This document shows positions 47,950 through 56,130 of a stretch of 64,000 nt of DNA, in pieces. Each line of letters begins with the position of its first letter. The first letter of the stretch is position 1. The translations under genes were made by a program, and so were the position numbers. The notes under the pieces were generated by a model. The model saw only the letters and a program-made list of their open reading frames with translations. It searched no databases and was not told the DNA's origin. This stretch comes from Thermaurantiacus tibetensis (lineage in GTDB: Bacteria; Pseudomonadota; Alphaproteobacteria; Sphingomonadales; Sphingomonadaceae): the NCBI RefSeq assembly GCF_015354055.1, contig NZ_JACHTM010000001.1, positions 372,001 through 436,000 of the forward strand, read 5' to 3'.

Positions 47950-48554
47950 CAGCGCAGCAGCAGGAAGAGGAGCAGGCCGACGGCTGCGACGAGGAGGAGC
48001 GCCCAGACGAGCGGCGGCACGCCGCGCGCCTCGCGCTCCTCCGCTGCAGCTGCGGGGAGTGCGGGCGCCTCGGCCTTGGCGGGCGCCGGAGCCGTCTCGC
48101 CGCCCGGGCTTGCGTCTTCCACGATTTCCTTGAACTTCGCGAAGAAGGATTCCGCGTAGCCGCGCGCGGCCCCCTCCACCAGCCGCGCGCCGAGCTGGGC
48201 GAGCTTGCCGCCCACCTGCGAGGTCGCGGTGTAGGAGAGGAGCGTCGCGCCATCCTCGGTCTCGACGAGGGTGACGACGGCGGAGCCCCTGGCGAACCCG
48301 GCCACCCCGCCCTTGCCCTCGCCCACCAGCACGTAGCGGCTGGGCGGGTCGAGCTCGGTCATCTCGACCGTGCCGCTGAACTTGGCTCTCACCGGGCCCA
48401 CCTTCGCGTCCAGCCGGCCACGGTAGCGGTTCTCGCCGTCGGCCTCGAGCGATTCCACTCCGTCGATGCAGCGCGCCAGCACTTCGGGATCGACAAGCGC
48501 TGCCCACACCTTCTCCCGCGACGCTGCAATCCGGGACTCGCCCTTGAGTTCCAT
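47949..48554 (-). CDS. coxG: CoxG-like SRPBCC protein with C-terminal membrane anchor
   Basis: 201-aa protein. Residues 1-145 form a polyketide-cyclase/START-like (SRPBCC) domain with the CoxG pattern (SREKVWAALVDPEVLARCI, GPVRAKFSGTV, SQVGGKLAQLGARLVEGAA). After an Ala/Pro-rich linker a single hydrophobic helix ends the protein (PPLVWALLLVAAVGLLLF), which suits the membrane-recruiting role described for CoxG in CO dehydrogenase systems. It leads a four-gene maturation operon and is divergent from the DUF192 gene. Confidence 0.88.
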   Translation of the reverse strand: MELKGESRIAASREKVWAALVDPEVLARCIDGVESLEADGENRYRGRLDAKVGPVRAKFSGTVEMTELDPPSRYVLVGEGKGGVAGFARGSAVVTLVETEDGATLLSYTATSQVGGKLAQLGARLVEGAARGYAESFFAKFKEIVEDASPGGETAPAPAKAEAPALPAAAAEEREARGVPPLVWALLLVAAVGLLLFLLLR

Positions 48555-48594
48555 CCACCTGTTCCTTGCCTGCCGCCTCGACTAGGGAGGCAGC

Positions 48595-49146
48595 ATGCTA
48601 TCCTTCGTGCGATGCGGCTTGGCAAGCCGGGCATGGGTGCTGCTTCTGGCCATGCTCCTGCTCATGGTGCCCGTGGCCCCCCTTGCCGCGCGCGAGCCGG
48701 TGCCCGACCGCCCGGGCCTCCCCAACGCCGGGCTTCCGCGCATCATGGTCCGGGTCGAGACGGCCCGGGGGCGCTTTCCCTACCGGGTGGAAGTGGCGGG
48801 CACGCCGGCTGCCCAGCAGACGGGCATGATGTTCCGCACCGAGGTTCCGGCGGGCACCGGCATGCTCTTCCCCATGGATCCGCCGCGCGAGGCGGCCTTC
48901 TGGATGCACAACACGTTCGTGCCGCTCGACATCATCTTCATCGGCACCGACGGGCGGGTCCGGAACATCGCCGCCAGCGCGGTGCCCATGTCCCGCGAGC
49001 TCCGGGCGTCGGACGGGCCGGTTGCTGCGGTGCTCGAGCTTGCTGGCGGCGAGGCCGCGCGCATCGGCCTGCGCCCGGGCGACCGGGTGCGGTGGAACCC
49101 GCAGGAGCTGGCCGCGGCGCTTGGCGCCTTGCGCAAGGGGAGCTAG
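48595..49146 (+). CDS. DUF192 exported protein
   Basis: 183-aa protein with a signal peptide (WVLLLAMLLLMVPVAPLAA). The DUF192 domain covers residues 48-165: GRFPYRVEVAGTPAAQQTGMMFR, LFPMDPPREAAFWMHNTFVPLDIIF and LELAGGEAARIGL in the classic order. Probably periplasmic; function not established. GGGAGGC precedes the ATG. NDUFA12 follows after 9 bp, so the gene is likely in the same transcript. Confidence 0.9.
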   Translation: MLSFVRCGLASRAWVLLLAMLLLMVPVAPLAAREPVPDRPGLPNAGLPRIMVRVETARGRFPYRVEVAGTPAAQQTGMMFRTEVPAGTGMLFPMDPPREAAFWMHNTFVPLDIIFIGTDGRVRNIAASAVPMSRELRASDGPVAAVLELAGGEAARIGLRPGDRVRWNPQELAAALGALRKGS

Positions 49147-49155
49147 GGGGCGGGC

Positions 49156-49539
49156 ATGGGCCTGCTTTCGATGCTCTTCACCTGGTGGCGCGGGCCGACC
49201 CTCGGCACGGCCATGTTCACGCGCAGCAAGGGCCGGGAAGTCGGCCGCGACGGGTTCGGCAACGTCTATTACGAGACCGCCGACGGAAGCCGGCGCTGGG
49301 TGATCTACGCGGGCGAGAATGATTCGAGCCAGGTGCCGCCCGAATGGCACCTCTGGCTCCACCGGACGCGCCGCGACCCGCCGACGACGGCGCCGCTCAC
49401 GGTGCGCCCATGGGAACGGGCGTGGCGGCCCAACCCGACCGGCACGCCGTTTGCCGAGCGGCCGGCCGGAGCGCTGGAGGCCGGCGGCCGCCGGGCGCCG
49501 GCCAAGGCCGACTACCGCGCCTGGACTCCGGAGGGCTGA
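49156..49539 (+). CDS. NADH:ubiquinone oxidoreductase accessory subunit NDUFA12
   Basis: 127-aa protein homologous to the mitochondrial complex I accessory subunit NDUFA12, which in bacteria is confined mainly to alphaproteobacteria. The order DGFGNVYYE, RRWVIYAGENDSSQVPPEWHLWLH and the C-terminal Pro-rich tail (KADYRAWTP) is diagnostic. It binds the peripheral arm of complex I. The core nuo operon is not in the window. GGGGGCGGGC precedes the start. Confidence 0.93.
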   Translation: MGLLSMLFTWWRGPTLGTAMFTRSKGREVGRDGFGNVYYETADGSRRWVIYAGENDSSQVPPEWHLWLHRTRRDPPTTAPLTVRPWERAWRPNPTGTPFAERPAGALEAGGRRAPAKADYRAWTPEG

Positions 49540-49540
49540 G

Positions 49541-50056
49541 CTGGGCGTCATCCGCGAGCATCTGGCCGAGGCGCTGGCCGGCCTCGTCGTGCTGCTCGTG
49601 GCGGGCTGGTTCCTCGTGTTCGCCTGGAACCGCAGCGGTTCGGCGGTGGCCGACAGCTACGAGCTTGTCGCGCGCTTTCCCAACGTGACGGGGGTGAGCG
49701 TCGGCACCGACGTGCGCGTGTCGGGGATGAAGGTGGGGCGGGTGGTCGCCCAGGAGCTCGACCCGAAGACCTGGCAGGCGGTGGTGCGGATGGCGATCGA
49801 CCGGCGGGTCTCGCTTCCCGTTGACAGCTCGGCCGCGATCACGAGCGAGGGCCTGCTTGGCGGCAGCTTCATCGCCCTCATGCCCGGCGGCGAGGAGGAG
49901 AAGCTGGCGCCGGGCGACGAGATCGTCGATACGCAAGGGGCAACCGACCTCATGGGCCTTGTTGGCGCGGTCATCAACCGCACGGGCGGAGGCGGCGGGG
50001 GCGGGGCCGGAGGAGGCGCTCGCGGCGGGGAAGCGGCGGCCGAGGCGGAGCGATGA
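49541..50056 (+). CDS. mlaD: MlaD-like MCE-domain protein
   Basis: 171-aa inner-membrane protein with one N-terminal helix (ALAGLVVLLVAGWFLVFAW) and an MCE domain (YELVARFPNVTGVSVGTDVRVSGMKVGRV; GLLGGSFIAL). MlaD forms the periplasmic hexamer that carries phospholipids between the Mla ABC transporter and its carrier. The start is unusual: no ATG, GTG or TTG lies at the expected place; a CTG at 49541 stands 6 nt after GGAGGG (49529-49534) and gives the normal N-terminus. Followed by a Gly-rich tail and coupled to DUF2155 by ATGA. Confidence 0.85.
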   Translation: MGVIREHLAEALAGLVVLLVAGWFLVFAWNRSGSAVADSYELVARFPNVTGVSVGTDVRVSGMKVGRVVAQELDPKTWQAVVRMAIDRRVSLPVDSSAAITSEGLLGGSFIALMPGGEEEKLAPGDEIVDTQGATDLMGLVGAVINRTGGGGGGGAGGGARGGEAAAEAER

Positions 50057-50625
50057 GCCGGGCGGTCCGCGGCGCCGGGGCTGGCCTTGCCGCCGCGCTT
50101 CTCGTCGGCGCGCCCGTCGCGGCCCAGCAGGCGGCGCCCGGAGGACCCTCGCGGCCCGCCAGGCCTGCCCCAGCCGCCCCGGCCCCCACGGCGTCGGTGA
50201 AGGCGGTGCCAGCGCAGGCGGACCGCACCGCCACCATCGCCATCCTCGACAAGCGCAGCGGCGAGGTGACCGACATGACGGTCGCGCCCGGCGGGGGCTT
50301 CCGCGTCGGCCGGCTCGTCGGCACGCTGAGATCCTGCGACGTGACCCCGCCCCATCTCCGGCGGGAGCAGGCCGCATATCTCGAGCTCGCCCTCGAAGAG
50401 CCGGCGCGCGCCGGCCGGCAGGCGCCTCGGGTTCGGCCACTGTTCGCCGGCTGGATGTTCGCGGAATCGCCCTCCCTCAACCCGCTTGCCGACCCGGTCT
50501 ACGATGTCTGGCTCAGAGCCTGTACGATCCGCGCGCCGGTCGGGCCTTCGGCGGCCGTGCCGACCGGGCCGAAGGCGGCCCAGTCCGCGTCGGCGGCGAG
50601 CGCTTCGGCGAGAAGCCCGAGGTAG
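50053..50625 (+). CDS. DUF2155 exported protein
   Basis: 190-aa protein with a signal peptide ending after AAQ, a Pro/Ala-rich linker, then the DUF2155 domain (residues about 55-160): IAILDKRSGEV, CDVTPPHLRREQAAYLEL, PLFAGWMFAESPSLNPLADPVYDVW. The conserved domain includes two cysteines that could pair. The last 32 or so residues are Ser/Ala-rich and overlap the convergent aat gene by 127 bp. Function unknown; its place beside MlaD suggests an envelope role. Confidence 0.87.
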   Translation: MSRAVRGAGAGLAAALLVGAPVAAQQAAPGGPSRPARPAPAAPAPTASVKAVPAQADRTATIAILDKRSGEVTDMTVAPGGGFRVGRLVGTLRSCDVTPPHLRREQAAYLELALEEPARAGRQAPRVRPLFAGWMFAESPSLNPLADPVYDVWLRACTIRAPVGPSAAVPTGPKAAQSASAASASARSPR

Positions 50626-51182
50626 CGCGCCCGCTTCACCTCGATCGCGCCGAATCGGGCGAGGTGCGGGGTCCAGAACTGGGTGTCGAGCAGGCGGAAG
50701 CCGCCGGCGCGGAGCCGGGCGATGAGGTGCGAGAGTGCCGCCTTGCTGGCGTCGGTCCGGCGGCTGAACATGCTCTCGCCGAAGAAGGCGGCTCCCATGC
50801 GCACGCCGTAGAGCCCGCCGACGAGGTTGCCCTCCGCGTCCCAGGTTTCGACCGAATGGGCGTGCCCCTCGTGGTGGAGGCGGATGTAGGCATCCTCGAT
50901 CGAGTGGTTGATCCAGCTCTGCTCGCGGCCCTTGGCGGGTTCGGCGCAGGCCATGATGACGCGCTCGAAGGCGACATCGGCGCTGTGGCGGAAGGTCTCG
51001 CGCTTCAGGGTCCGCGCCAGCGAGCGCGACACGTGGAACCGGTCGATGGGGATGATGCCGCGTCGCCGCGGCTCGACCCAGAAGACATCCGGCGAATCGC
51101 GGGTGTCGGCCATGGGGAAGAGACCGGCCGCGTAGGCGCGCAGCAGCAGGCCGGTCTCGAGCCGCCGGATCGGCCGCGTCAT
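50499..51182 (-). CDS. aat: Leucyl/phenylalanyl-tRNA-protein transferase
   Basis: 227-aa transferase attaching Leu or Phe to N-terminal Arg/Lys, creating N-degrons for ClpS. Family hallmarks: AAGLFPMADTRDSPDVFWVEP, FRHSADVAFERVI, WINHSIEDAYIRLHHEGHAHSVE, and LLDTQFWTPHLARFGA. Length is normal. Start ATG 51182 is the only start next to the conserved N-terminus. The 3' 127 bp overlap DUF2155 on the other strand; the conserved fold of aat ends before most of this overlap. Confidence 0.94.
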   Translation of the reverse strand: MTRPIRRLETGLLLRAYAAGLFPMADTRDSPDVFWVEPRRRGIIPIDRFHVSRSLARTLKRETFRHSADVAFERVIMACAEPAKGREQSWINHSIEDAYIRLHHEGHAHSVETWDAEGNLVGGLYGVRMGAAFFGESMFSRRTDASKAALSHLIARLRAGGFRLLDTQFWTPHLARFGAIEVKRARYLGLLAEALAADADWAAFGPVGTAAEGPTGARIVQALSQTS

Positions 51183-51527
51183 GCCTGGCGCACGCCGGCT
51201 GAGGTGCTGGGCGCCGCCCCTTCGCCTGCCCCGGCTGCCGTCGCACCGCCCGCCGCCGGTCCACCCGACGTCGCCCTGCCCGCTGCGCCAGGCCCCGCAC
51301 CCCGGACCGCCCGCGGCCTCGGCGAATCCAACCGCCCTGTCATCCCGCGGACTCCCCTTCCGCTGGTGCTCCATGCTGCGCGCCTGCCTCGCCGTTGTAA
51401 AGCGGGGGCGGAGGCGGGTAAGGCATTCACCTGCCCGTCAGTTGCGGCTGCTAGCGGCGACCGGGGCATGGGAGCGGAACGGCATGGGCGGAACTGGCCG
51501 GAGTGGCAGACGCTGGCGGCAGCCGTC
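51183..51527. other. Gene-free interval upstream of the Do-like protease
   Basis: About 345 bp that must hold the promoters of aat (minus) and the protease gene (plus). I find only a weak candidate TTGTAA (51395-51400) with TAAGGC (51419-51424) on the plus strand. If the protease starts at ATG 51468 the gap is 285 bp. Nothing else is recognisable; the long open frames crossing it are compositional. Confidence 0.35.
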
Positions 51528-53006
51528 ATGACGGCGCTGCGCACGGCAGCCATTGCAGCGGCCGCGCTCGCGGGGGGGGTGGCGCTTGCGCTTGCCGTGC
51601 GGCCCGAGCCCGAGGCGCCTGCGCTCTCGCCTGACGTCGTCGCCGAGCCCGCCGCAGCCCCTCCCCGCGAGACCCGGCCCCCTCGCTCGGCCGCCGAGAT
51701 GCGGATCTCGTTCGCGCCGGTGGCCCGGGCGGCACAGCCGGCGGTCGTCAACATCTATACGGCGAAGGTGGTGCGTGAACGGGCGCGGATGGGCCCCTTC
51801 TTCGCCCTCTACGAGAGCCAGCCGCGGGTCGAGAACTCGCTCGGGTCGGGCGTCATCATCGACCCCAAGGGCTTCATCATCACCAACAACCACGTGGTCT
51901 CGGGCGCCGACCAGATCGTCGTCGCGCTCGCCGACCGGCGCGAGTATCCGGCACGCCTCGTCTTCGCGGACCCGCGGCTGGACCTTGCCCTCCTCAAGGT
52001 CGAGCCGGGCGCCGATCCCCTGCCGTCGCTGCGCCTCGGTGACAGCGACCGGGTCGAGGTGGGGGATCTGGTGCTCGCCATCGGCAACCCCTTCGGCGTG
52101 GGGCAGACGGTGACGCAGGGCATCGTCTCGGCGGTCGCGCGCTCGGGGCTCGGCATTTCCGACACCCAGTTCTTCATCCAGACCGATGCCGCCATCAACC
52201 AGGGCAACAGCGGCGGCGCGCTCGTCAACCTCGACGGCGAGCTCATCGGTGTCAACACGGCGATCCTGACGGCGGGGCGGGAGGGGGGCTCGATCGGGCT
52301 CGGCTTCGCCATTCCCGCCAACATGGTGCGCGTGTTCCTGCGCGCCGCCGAGACAGGGCGGGTGGTCACCGCCTGGCTCGGCGCCGAGGGCGAACCACTC
52401 ACCGCCCGCACGGCCGCGGCCGCCGGGCTCGACCGGCCGCTCGGCGTGCTCGTCACGTCCGTCTCGCCCGGCTCGCCGGCGGCCCGCGCCGGGCTCCGGC
52501 CTGGGGACATCGTGGTCGCCATCGACGGCAAGGAAGTGAGCGACCCGGCAGCGCTCCGCTACCGCATCGCGACGCTCGGCATCGACCAGACGGTCTCGCT
52601 TTCGGTGGTGCGGGACCGGAAGACGATCAGCGTGCCGCTCAGGCTCGCCCCACCGCCCGAGGTGCCGCCTCGGCAGCTCACGCGCCTTCCCTCGGGCTCG
52701 ATCCTCGCCGGCATCGTGATTGCCAACCTGTCGCCGGCCCTTGCGCAGGAGCTGGGGGCGGGCCTGCCCGAGCGCGGGGTGGTGGTGGTCGAGGTGCCAC
52801 CCGACGCCCCGGCGCGGGTGACCGGCTTCCCGCGGCCGGGAGACGTGGTCGAGGCCGTCAACGGCGAGCGGGTGGCAAGCGTGGGGGACGTGGCCCGGCT
52901 CGTCGAGGCCTCGCCCCGCGAAACCCTCCTGCGTCTCAACCGCGGCGGCCAGCGCGCCGACTGCCTGTTCCAGGCGCCGGCGCGCTGGGGCTGCCGCACC
53001 GCCTGA
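51528..53006 (+). CDS. Do-like (DegP/DegQ) serine endoprotease
   Basis: 492-aa HtrA protease with a membrane anchor or signal (LRTAAIAAAALAGGVALALAV) at the N-terminus, so it acts in the periplasm on misfolded envelope proteins. The catalytic triad is in ITNNHVVSGAD (His), DPRLDLALLKV (Asp) and QGNSGGALVN (Ser). PDZ1 follows (GVLVTSVSPGSPAARAGLRPGDIVVAIDG) and a second, shorter PDZ ends the protein. An in-frame ATG at 51468 would add 20 residues; neither start has a clear ribosome binding site. Confidence 0.9.
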   Translation: MTALRTAAIAAAALAGGVALALAVRPEPEAPALSPDVVAEPAAAPPRETRPPRSAAEMRISFAPVARAAQPAVVNIYTAKVVRERARMGPFFALYESQPRVENSLGSGVIIDPKGFIITNNHVVSGADQIVVALADRREYPARLVFADPRLDLALLKVEPGADPLPSLRLGDSDRVEVGDLVLAIGNPFGVGQTVTQGIVSAVARSGLGISDTQFFIQTDAAINQGNSGGALVNLDGELIGVNTAILTAGREGGSIGLGFAIPANMVRVFLRAAETGRVVTAWLGAEGEPLTARTAAAAGLDRPLGVLVTSVSPGSPAARAGLRPGDIVVAIDGKEVSDPAALRYRIATLGIDQTVSLSVVRDRKTISVPLRLAPPPEVPPRQLTRLPSGSILAGIVIANLSPALAQELGAGLPERGVVVVEVPPDAPARVTGFPRPGDVVEAVNGERVASVGDVARLVEASPRETLLRLNRGGQRADCLFQAPARWGCRTA

Positions 53007-53015
53007 GACGCTCCC

Positions 53016-53048
53016 TCAGGCGGCGATCAGGCAGCGATCAGGCGGCGG
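53016..53048. repeat. Three 11-bp tandem repeats at a gene end
   Basis: TCAGGCGGCGA, TCAGGCAGCGA and TCAGGCGGCGG follow each other without spacing (53016-53048). The last copy contains the minus-strand stop codon of the PEP-CTERM gene, so each copy repeats a TGA in a different frame. It fits slippage or duplication in the gap between convergent genes. Confidence 0.7.
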
Positions 53049-53682
53049 AGAGCGCGCGCTGGCGCCGCCGCAGCGCGAAGCCGACCATGCCGAAGCCGGT
53101 GATCAGCATCGCCCAGGTGGCGGGCTCGGGCACGGCCGCCGTGATCACCCGGATGTTGTCGCCGGGGCTCGAGGCCTGCCAGTCGTTGATGAGGAGCGTG
53201 TTGCCCGCGAAGCTCGTGCCGGGGATGTCGCGCGCCTCGAGGCCGCGGGCGGACGGGCTGTTGTAGGTGATGGTCGGCAGGCCGAGCAGGCCGTCGGTCG
53301 CGACGAGACGGCTCGTCTGCCAGATGACGCCGAGGATCGGCCGGTCGAAGGTGACGAAGCCCTTGACCGTGCGGGTCGCAACCGGGTCAAAGACGACGCC
53401 GTGGCTTGCCACGCGCGTGCCGGCGAGGATGGTGCCCCCGAGATCGGTGACGAGCGGCGCGGTGAGAAGCACGTTCTGCTTCTCGTTCCAGGCGAAGAGC
53501 CGGTTGTTCACCTGCTGGTTGTTGTTGCCGACCGCGAACGGGGGCGTGAGGATCACGAAGGTGCCCGGACTGGCGGTGCCCCCGGTGATGGCCCCGCCGG
53601 TGACGGCAGCCGAGGCGGCCGTGGCGAGGAGCGTTGCGGCTGCAGCGCCGAGGACGGTGGTGGCAAGCGTGCGAACGGTCAT
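53038..53682 (-). CDS. PEP-CTERM sorting-domain protein
   Basis: 214-aa exported protein. Signal peptide ends after LATAASAA; the C-terminus is PEPATWAMLITGFGMVGF followed by an Arg-rich tail, the sphingomonad PEP-CTERM signal. Between them is a beta-rich domain without known family (NRLFAWNEKQNVLLT, GVIWQTSRLVATDGLLG), poor in cysteine. It probably is anchored and released at the cell surface by exosortase-type processing. Monocistronic; SD-like GGAGCTGA near the start. Confidence 0.8.
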   Translation of the reverse strand: MTVRTLATTVLGAAAATLLATAASAAVTGGAITGGTASPGTFVILTPPFAVGNNNQQVNNRLFAWNEKQNVLLTAPLVTDLGGTILAGTRVASHGVVFDPVATRTVKGFVTFDRPILGVIWQTSRLVATDGLLGLPTITYNSPSARGLEARDIPGTSFAGNTLLINDWQASSPGDNIRVITAAVPEPATWAMLITGFGMVGFALRRRQRALSAA

Positions 53683-53758
53683 GGTTCAGCTCCTGTTGGG
53701 TTCGGTCCCTGCTACCGATGTCCCTGCAAGCGCCATGCCAACCGGCAGTGCCTGCCCG

Positions 53759-53795
53759 GAACAGGCGGAGATCCCGTGATGGGACCGGCCTGTTC
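53759..53795. terminator. Hairpin between pccA and the PEP-CTERM gene
   Basis: GAACAGGC (53759-53766) and GCCTGTTC (53788-53795) are perfectly complementary, with an inner TCCC/GGGA stem. It lies 71 bp past the carboxylase stop and upstream of the PEP-CTERM gene on the same strand. No T-run; it may be a terminator or an mRNA-leader structure. Confidence 0.4.
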
Positions 53796-53865
53796 TACGC
53801 TCGGCTGTAAGAAATTCCGACAGGTGGATCGCAAATTAAGGTAAATCTCGCGCAGATGCCCGCCG

Positions 53866-55881
53866 TCAGTCATCCTCGGCGAACTCGAGGATGACCTGGT
53901 CGACGGCCAGGCTCTCGCCCGGCCGTGCGTGCAGCTTCGCCACCACCGCCGCCTTCTCCGCGCGCAGGATGTTCTCCATCTTCATCGCCTCGACCACTGC
54001 AAGCGGCTGGCCGGGCTCGACCCGGTCGCCCTCGGCCACCGCGATCGAGACGACAAGGCCCGGCATCGGGCAGAGCAGGAAGCGCGAGAGGTCGGGCGGG
54101 GCCTTGGGGAGCATGAAGCGCGCAAGTTCGGCCGCGCGCGGGGTGAGAAGCCGGAAGCGGGCCTGGCGGCCGGCGTGGGTGACGCGCGTGGCGCCGGGCA
54201 GGCGGTCGATCTGGGCGGCCACCGGCACGCCATCCACTTCGGCCACCATCACGCCGGACGCACCGCGCGGAAGCTGCACGGCCGTCAGCGACAGCGCCGT
54301 GCCGTCGAGGAGCACGGCAATCCCCTCGGGGGTGGGAGAGATGGCAAGGCGATGCTGCTCGCCGTCGAGCTCGGCCACCCAGTCGCGCGGGCCGTCGGTG
54401 GGCAAGCCGTTCAGCCGGTGGTCGACGCCCGCAGCGCGCCGTGCCCGCGCATCGGCCTCCACGGCGGCGAGCGCGAGCATCCGCCGCGTCGTCTCGGCGC
54501 TGGCCGGGGCACCGGCAAACCCTTGCGGATACTCCTCGGCGATGAAGGCGGTGGTGACGGCCGTGCCGGCGCGGAAGCGCGGGTGCTGCATGAGCGCGGA
54601 GAGGAAGTCCGCGTTGTGGCTGATGCCGCGCACGAGGAAGCGGTCGAGCGCGGCGACCTGGCGGTCGGCCGCCTCGTCGCGCGTGGTCCCGTGGGTGATG
54701 AGCTTGGCGATCATCGGGTCGTAGAACATCGAGATCTCGCTGCCCTCCACCACGCCCGAATCGATCCGGACGCCTTCGGCCGGCGGCGGCTCGACGTAGC
54801 GGGTAAGCCTTCCGGTGGAGGGCAGGAAGCCGCGGTAGGGATCCTCGGCATAGAGACGGGTCTCGATCGCGTGGCCGTCGAGGCGGATGTCTTCCTGCGC
54901 GAACGGCAGCTTCTCGCCGGCAGCGATGCGGATCATCCACTCGACGAGGTCAAGGCCGGTCACCAGCTCGGTCACCGGGTGCTCCACCTGGAGCCGGGTG
55001 TTCATCTCGAGGAAGTAGAAGCTGCGGTCGGCGCCGGCGATGAATTCGACCGTGCCGGCCGAGTGGTAGCCGACGGCCCTGGCAAGCTCGACCGCCTGTG
55101 CGCCCATGGCCCGGCGCATCTCCGGCGTGACGAAGGGGGAGGGGCTTTCCTCCACCACCTTCTGGTGGCGGCGCTGGATCGAGCAGTCGCGCTCGTTCAG
55201 GTGCAGGATGGTGCCGTGGCGGTCGCCGAGCACCTGGATCTCGATGTGGCGCGGCTGCTCGACGAACTTCTCGATGAAGACGCGGTCATCGCCGAAGCTT
55301 GCCTTCGCTTCGCGGCGGACAGCGTCGAAGGTCTCGCGCACGTCGGTTTCGGAATAGGCAAGCCGCATGCCCTTGCCGCCGCCTCCGGCCGAGGCCTTCA
55401 TCATGACCGGGAAGCCGATCTCCCGGGCGATGGCGACGGCGTGGTCGGTGTCGGCGATCTCGCCGACGAACCCGGGCACCACGCTGACGCCCGCGGCCTT
55501 GGCCAGCCGCTTCGATTCGATCTTGTCGCCCATGGCAGCGATCGCGCTGGCCGGCGGGCCGATGAAGGCGATGCCGGCATCCGCGAGCGCGGTTGCGAAC
55601 CATTCCCGCTCGGAGAGGAAGCCGTAGCCGGGGTGGACGGCCTCGGCGCCGGTCTGCCGGCAGGCCTCGATGATCTTCTCGCCAAGCAGGTAGGACTGCG
55701 CTGCGGGGGGCGGGCCGAGGTGGACGGCCTCGTCGGCCATCTCGACGTGGAGCGCCGCAGCGTCGGCGTCGGAGTAGACCGCGACCGTCCGGATTCCCAT
55801 GCGCCGGGCGGTCCGGATGATCCGGCAGGCGATCTCGCCTCGGTTGGCGATCAGGATCTTCGAGAATGGCTTGGCTGACAC
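53866..55881 (-). CDS. pccA: Acetyl/propionyl-CoA carboxylase alpha subunit (biotin carboxylase plus BCCP)
   Basis: 671-aa biotin-dependent subunit that carboxylates biotin and carries it to a beta subunit encoded elsewhere. Order: biotin carboxylase (KILIANRGEIACRIIRTARRMG near residue 6; ATP loop KASAGGGGKGM), a beta-rich linker domain, and a C-terminal biotinyl domain with EAMKMENIL, where the lysine is biotinylated. Length and the linker resemble propionyl-CoA or 3-methylcrotonyl-CoA carboxylases; propionyl is favoured but not certain. GTG start at 55881 with GGGGAGA upstream. No beta subunit is nearby. Confidence 0.9.
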   Translation of the reverse strand: MSAKPFSKILIANRGEIACRIIRTARRMGIRTVAVYSDADAAALHVEMADEAVHLGPPPAAQSYLLGEKIIEACRQTGAEAVHPGYGFLSEREWFATALADAGIAFIGPPASAIAAMGDKIESKRLAKAAGVSVVPGFVGEIADTDHAVAIAREIGFPVMMKASAGGGGKGMRLAYSETDVRETFDAVRREAKASFGDDRVFIEKFVEQPRHIEIQVLGDRHGTILHLNERDCSIQRRHQKVVEESPSPFVTPEMRRAMGAQAVELARAVGYHSAGTVEFIAGADRSFYFLEMNTRLQVEHPVTELVTGLDLVEWMIRIAAGEKLPFAQEDIRLDGHAIETRLYAEDPYRGFLPSTGRLTRYVEPPPAEGVRIDSGVVEGSEISMFYDPMIAKLITHGTTRDEAADRQVAALDRFLVRGISHNADFLSALMQHPRFRAGTAVTTAFIAEEYPQGFAGAPASAETTRRMLALAAVEADARARRAAGVDHRLNGLPTDGPRDWVAELDGEQHRLAISPTPEGIAVLLDGTALSLTAVQLPRGASGVMVAEVDGVPVAAQIDRLPGATRVTHAGRQARFRLLTPRAAELARFMLPKAPPDLSRFLLCPMPGLVVSIAVAEGDRVEPGQPLAVVEAMKMENILRAEKAAVVAKLHARPGESLAVDQVILEFAEDD

Positions 55882-56030
55882 CCGCGTCTCCCCTTCGGGC
55901 GCCGCCTCTGGAAGCGGCCTCGGCTGGCCGTCAAGGCTTTCCCAGCCCCCCGGCTTTGGGAGGGCATCCGGCACTTCCGCCCGAAGCGCCCGGCGCGCCC
56001 GCCTCCTGCTGCCCCCGCGGGAGGCCGGCC

Positions 56031-56086
56031 CGCCGTCCGCCGCCGTCCCCCGCCGTCCCCGCCGTCCCCGCCGTCCCCGCCGTCTG
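56031..56086. repeat. 9-bp minisatellite
   Basis: About six copies of a CGCCGTCCC unit in the 249-bp gap between clpS and pccA. Four are exact, one has an extra C (56041-56050), and the first and last are diverged. The unit is short, uninterrupted and without spacers, so this is a slippage-prone tandem repeat and not a CRISPR. Confidence 0.8.
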
Positions 56087-56130
56087 GCTGTCCGCCTGCT
56101 GGCCCCCGGCCCGCCCGCCCCTTCGCCCGC

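Noticed and set aside
56031-56086. CRISPR-like repeats
   Set aside because: Nine-base units with no spacers and no cas genes; a simple tandem repeat.
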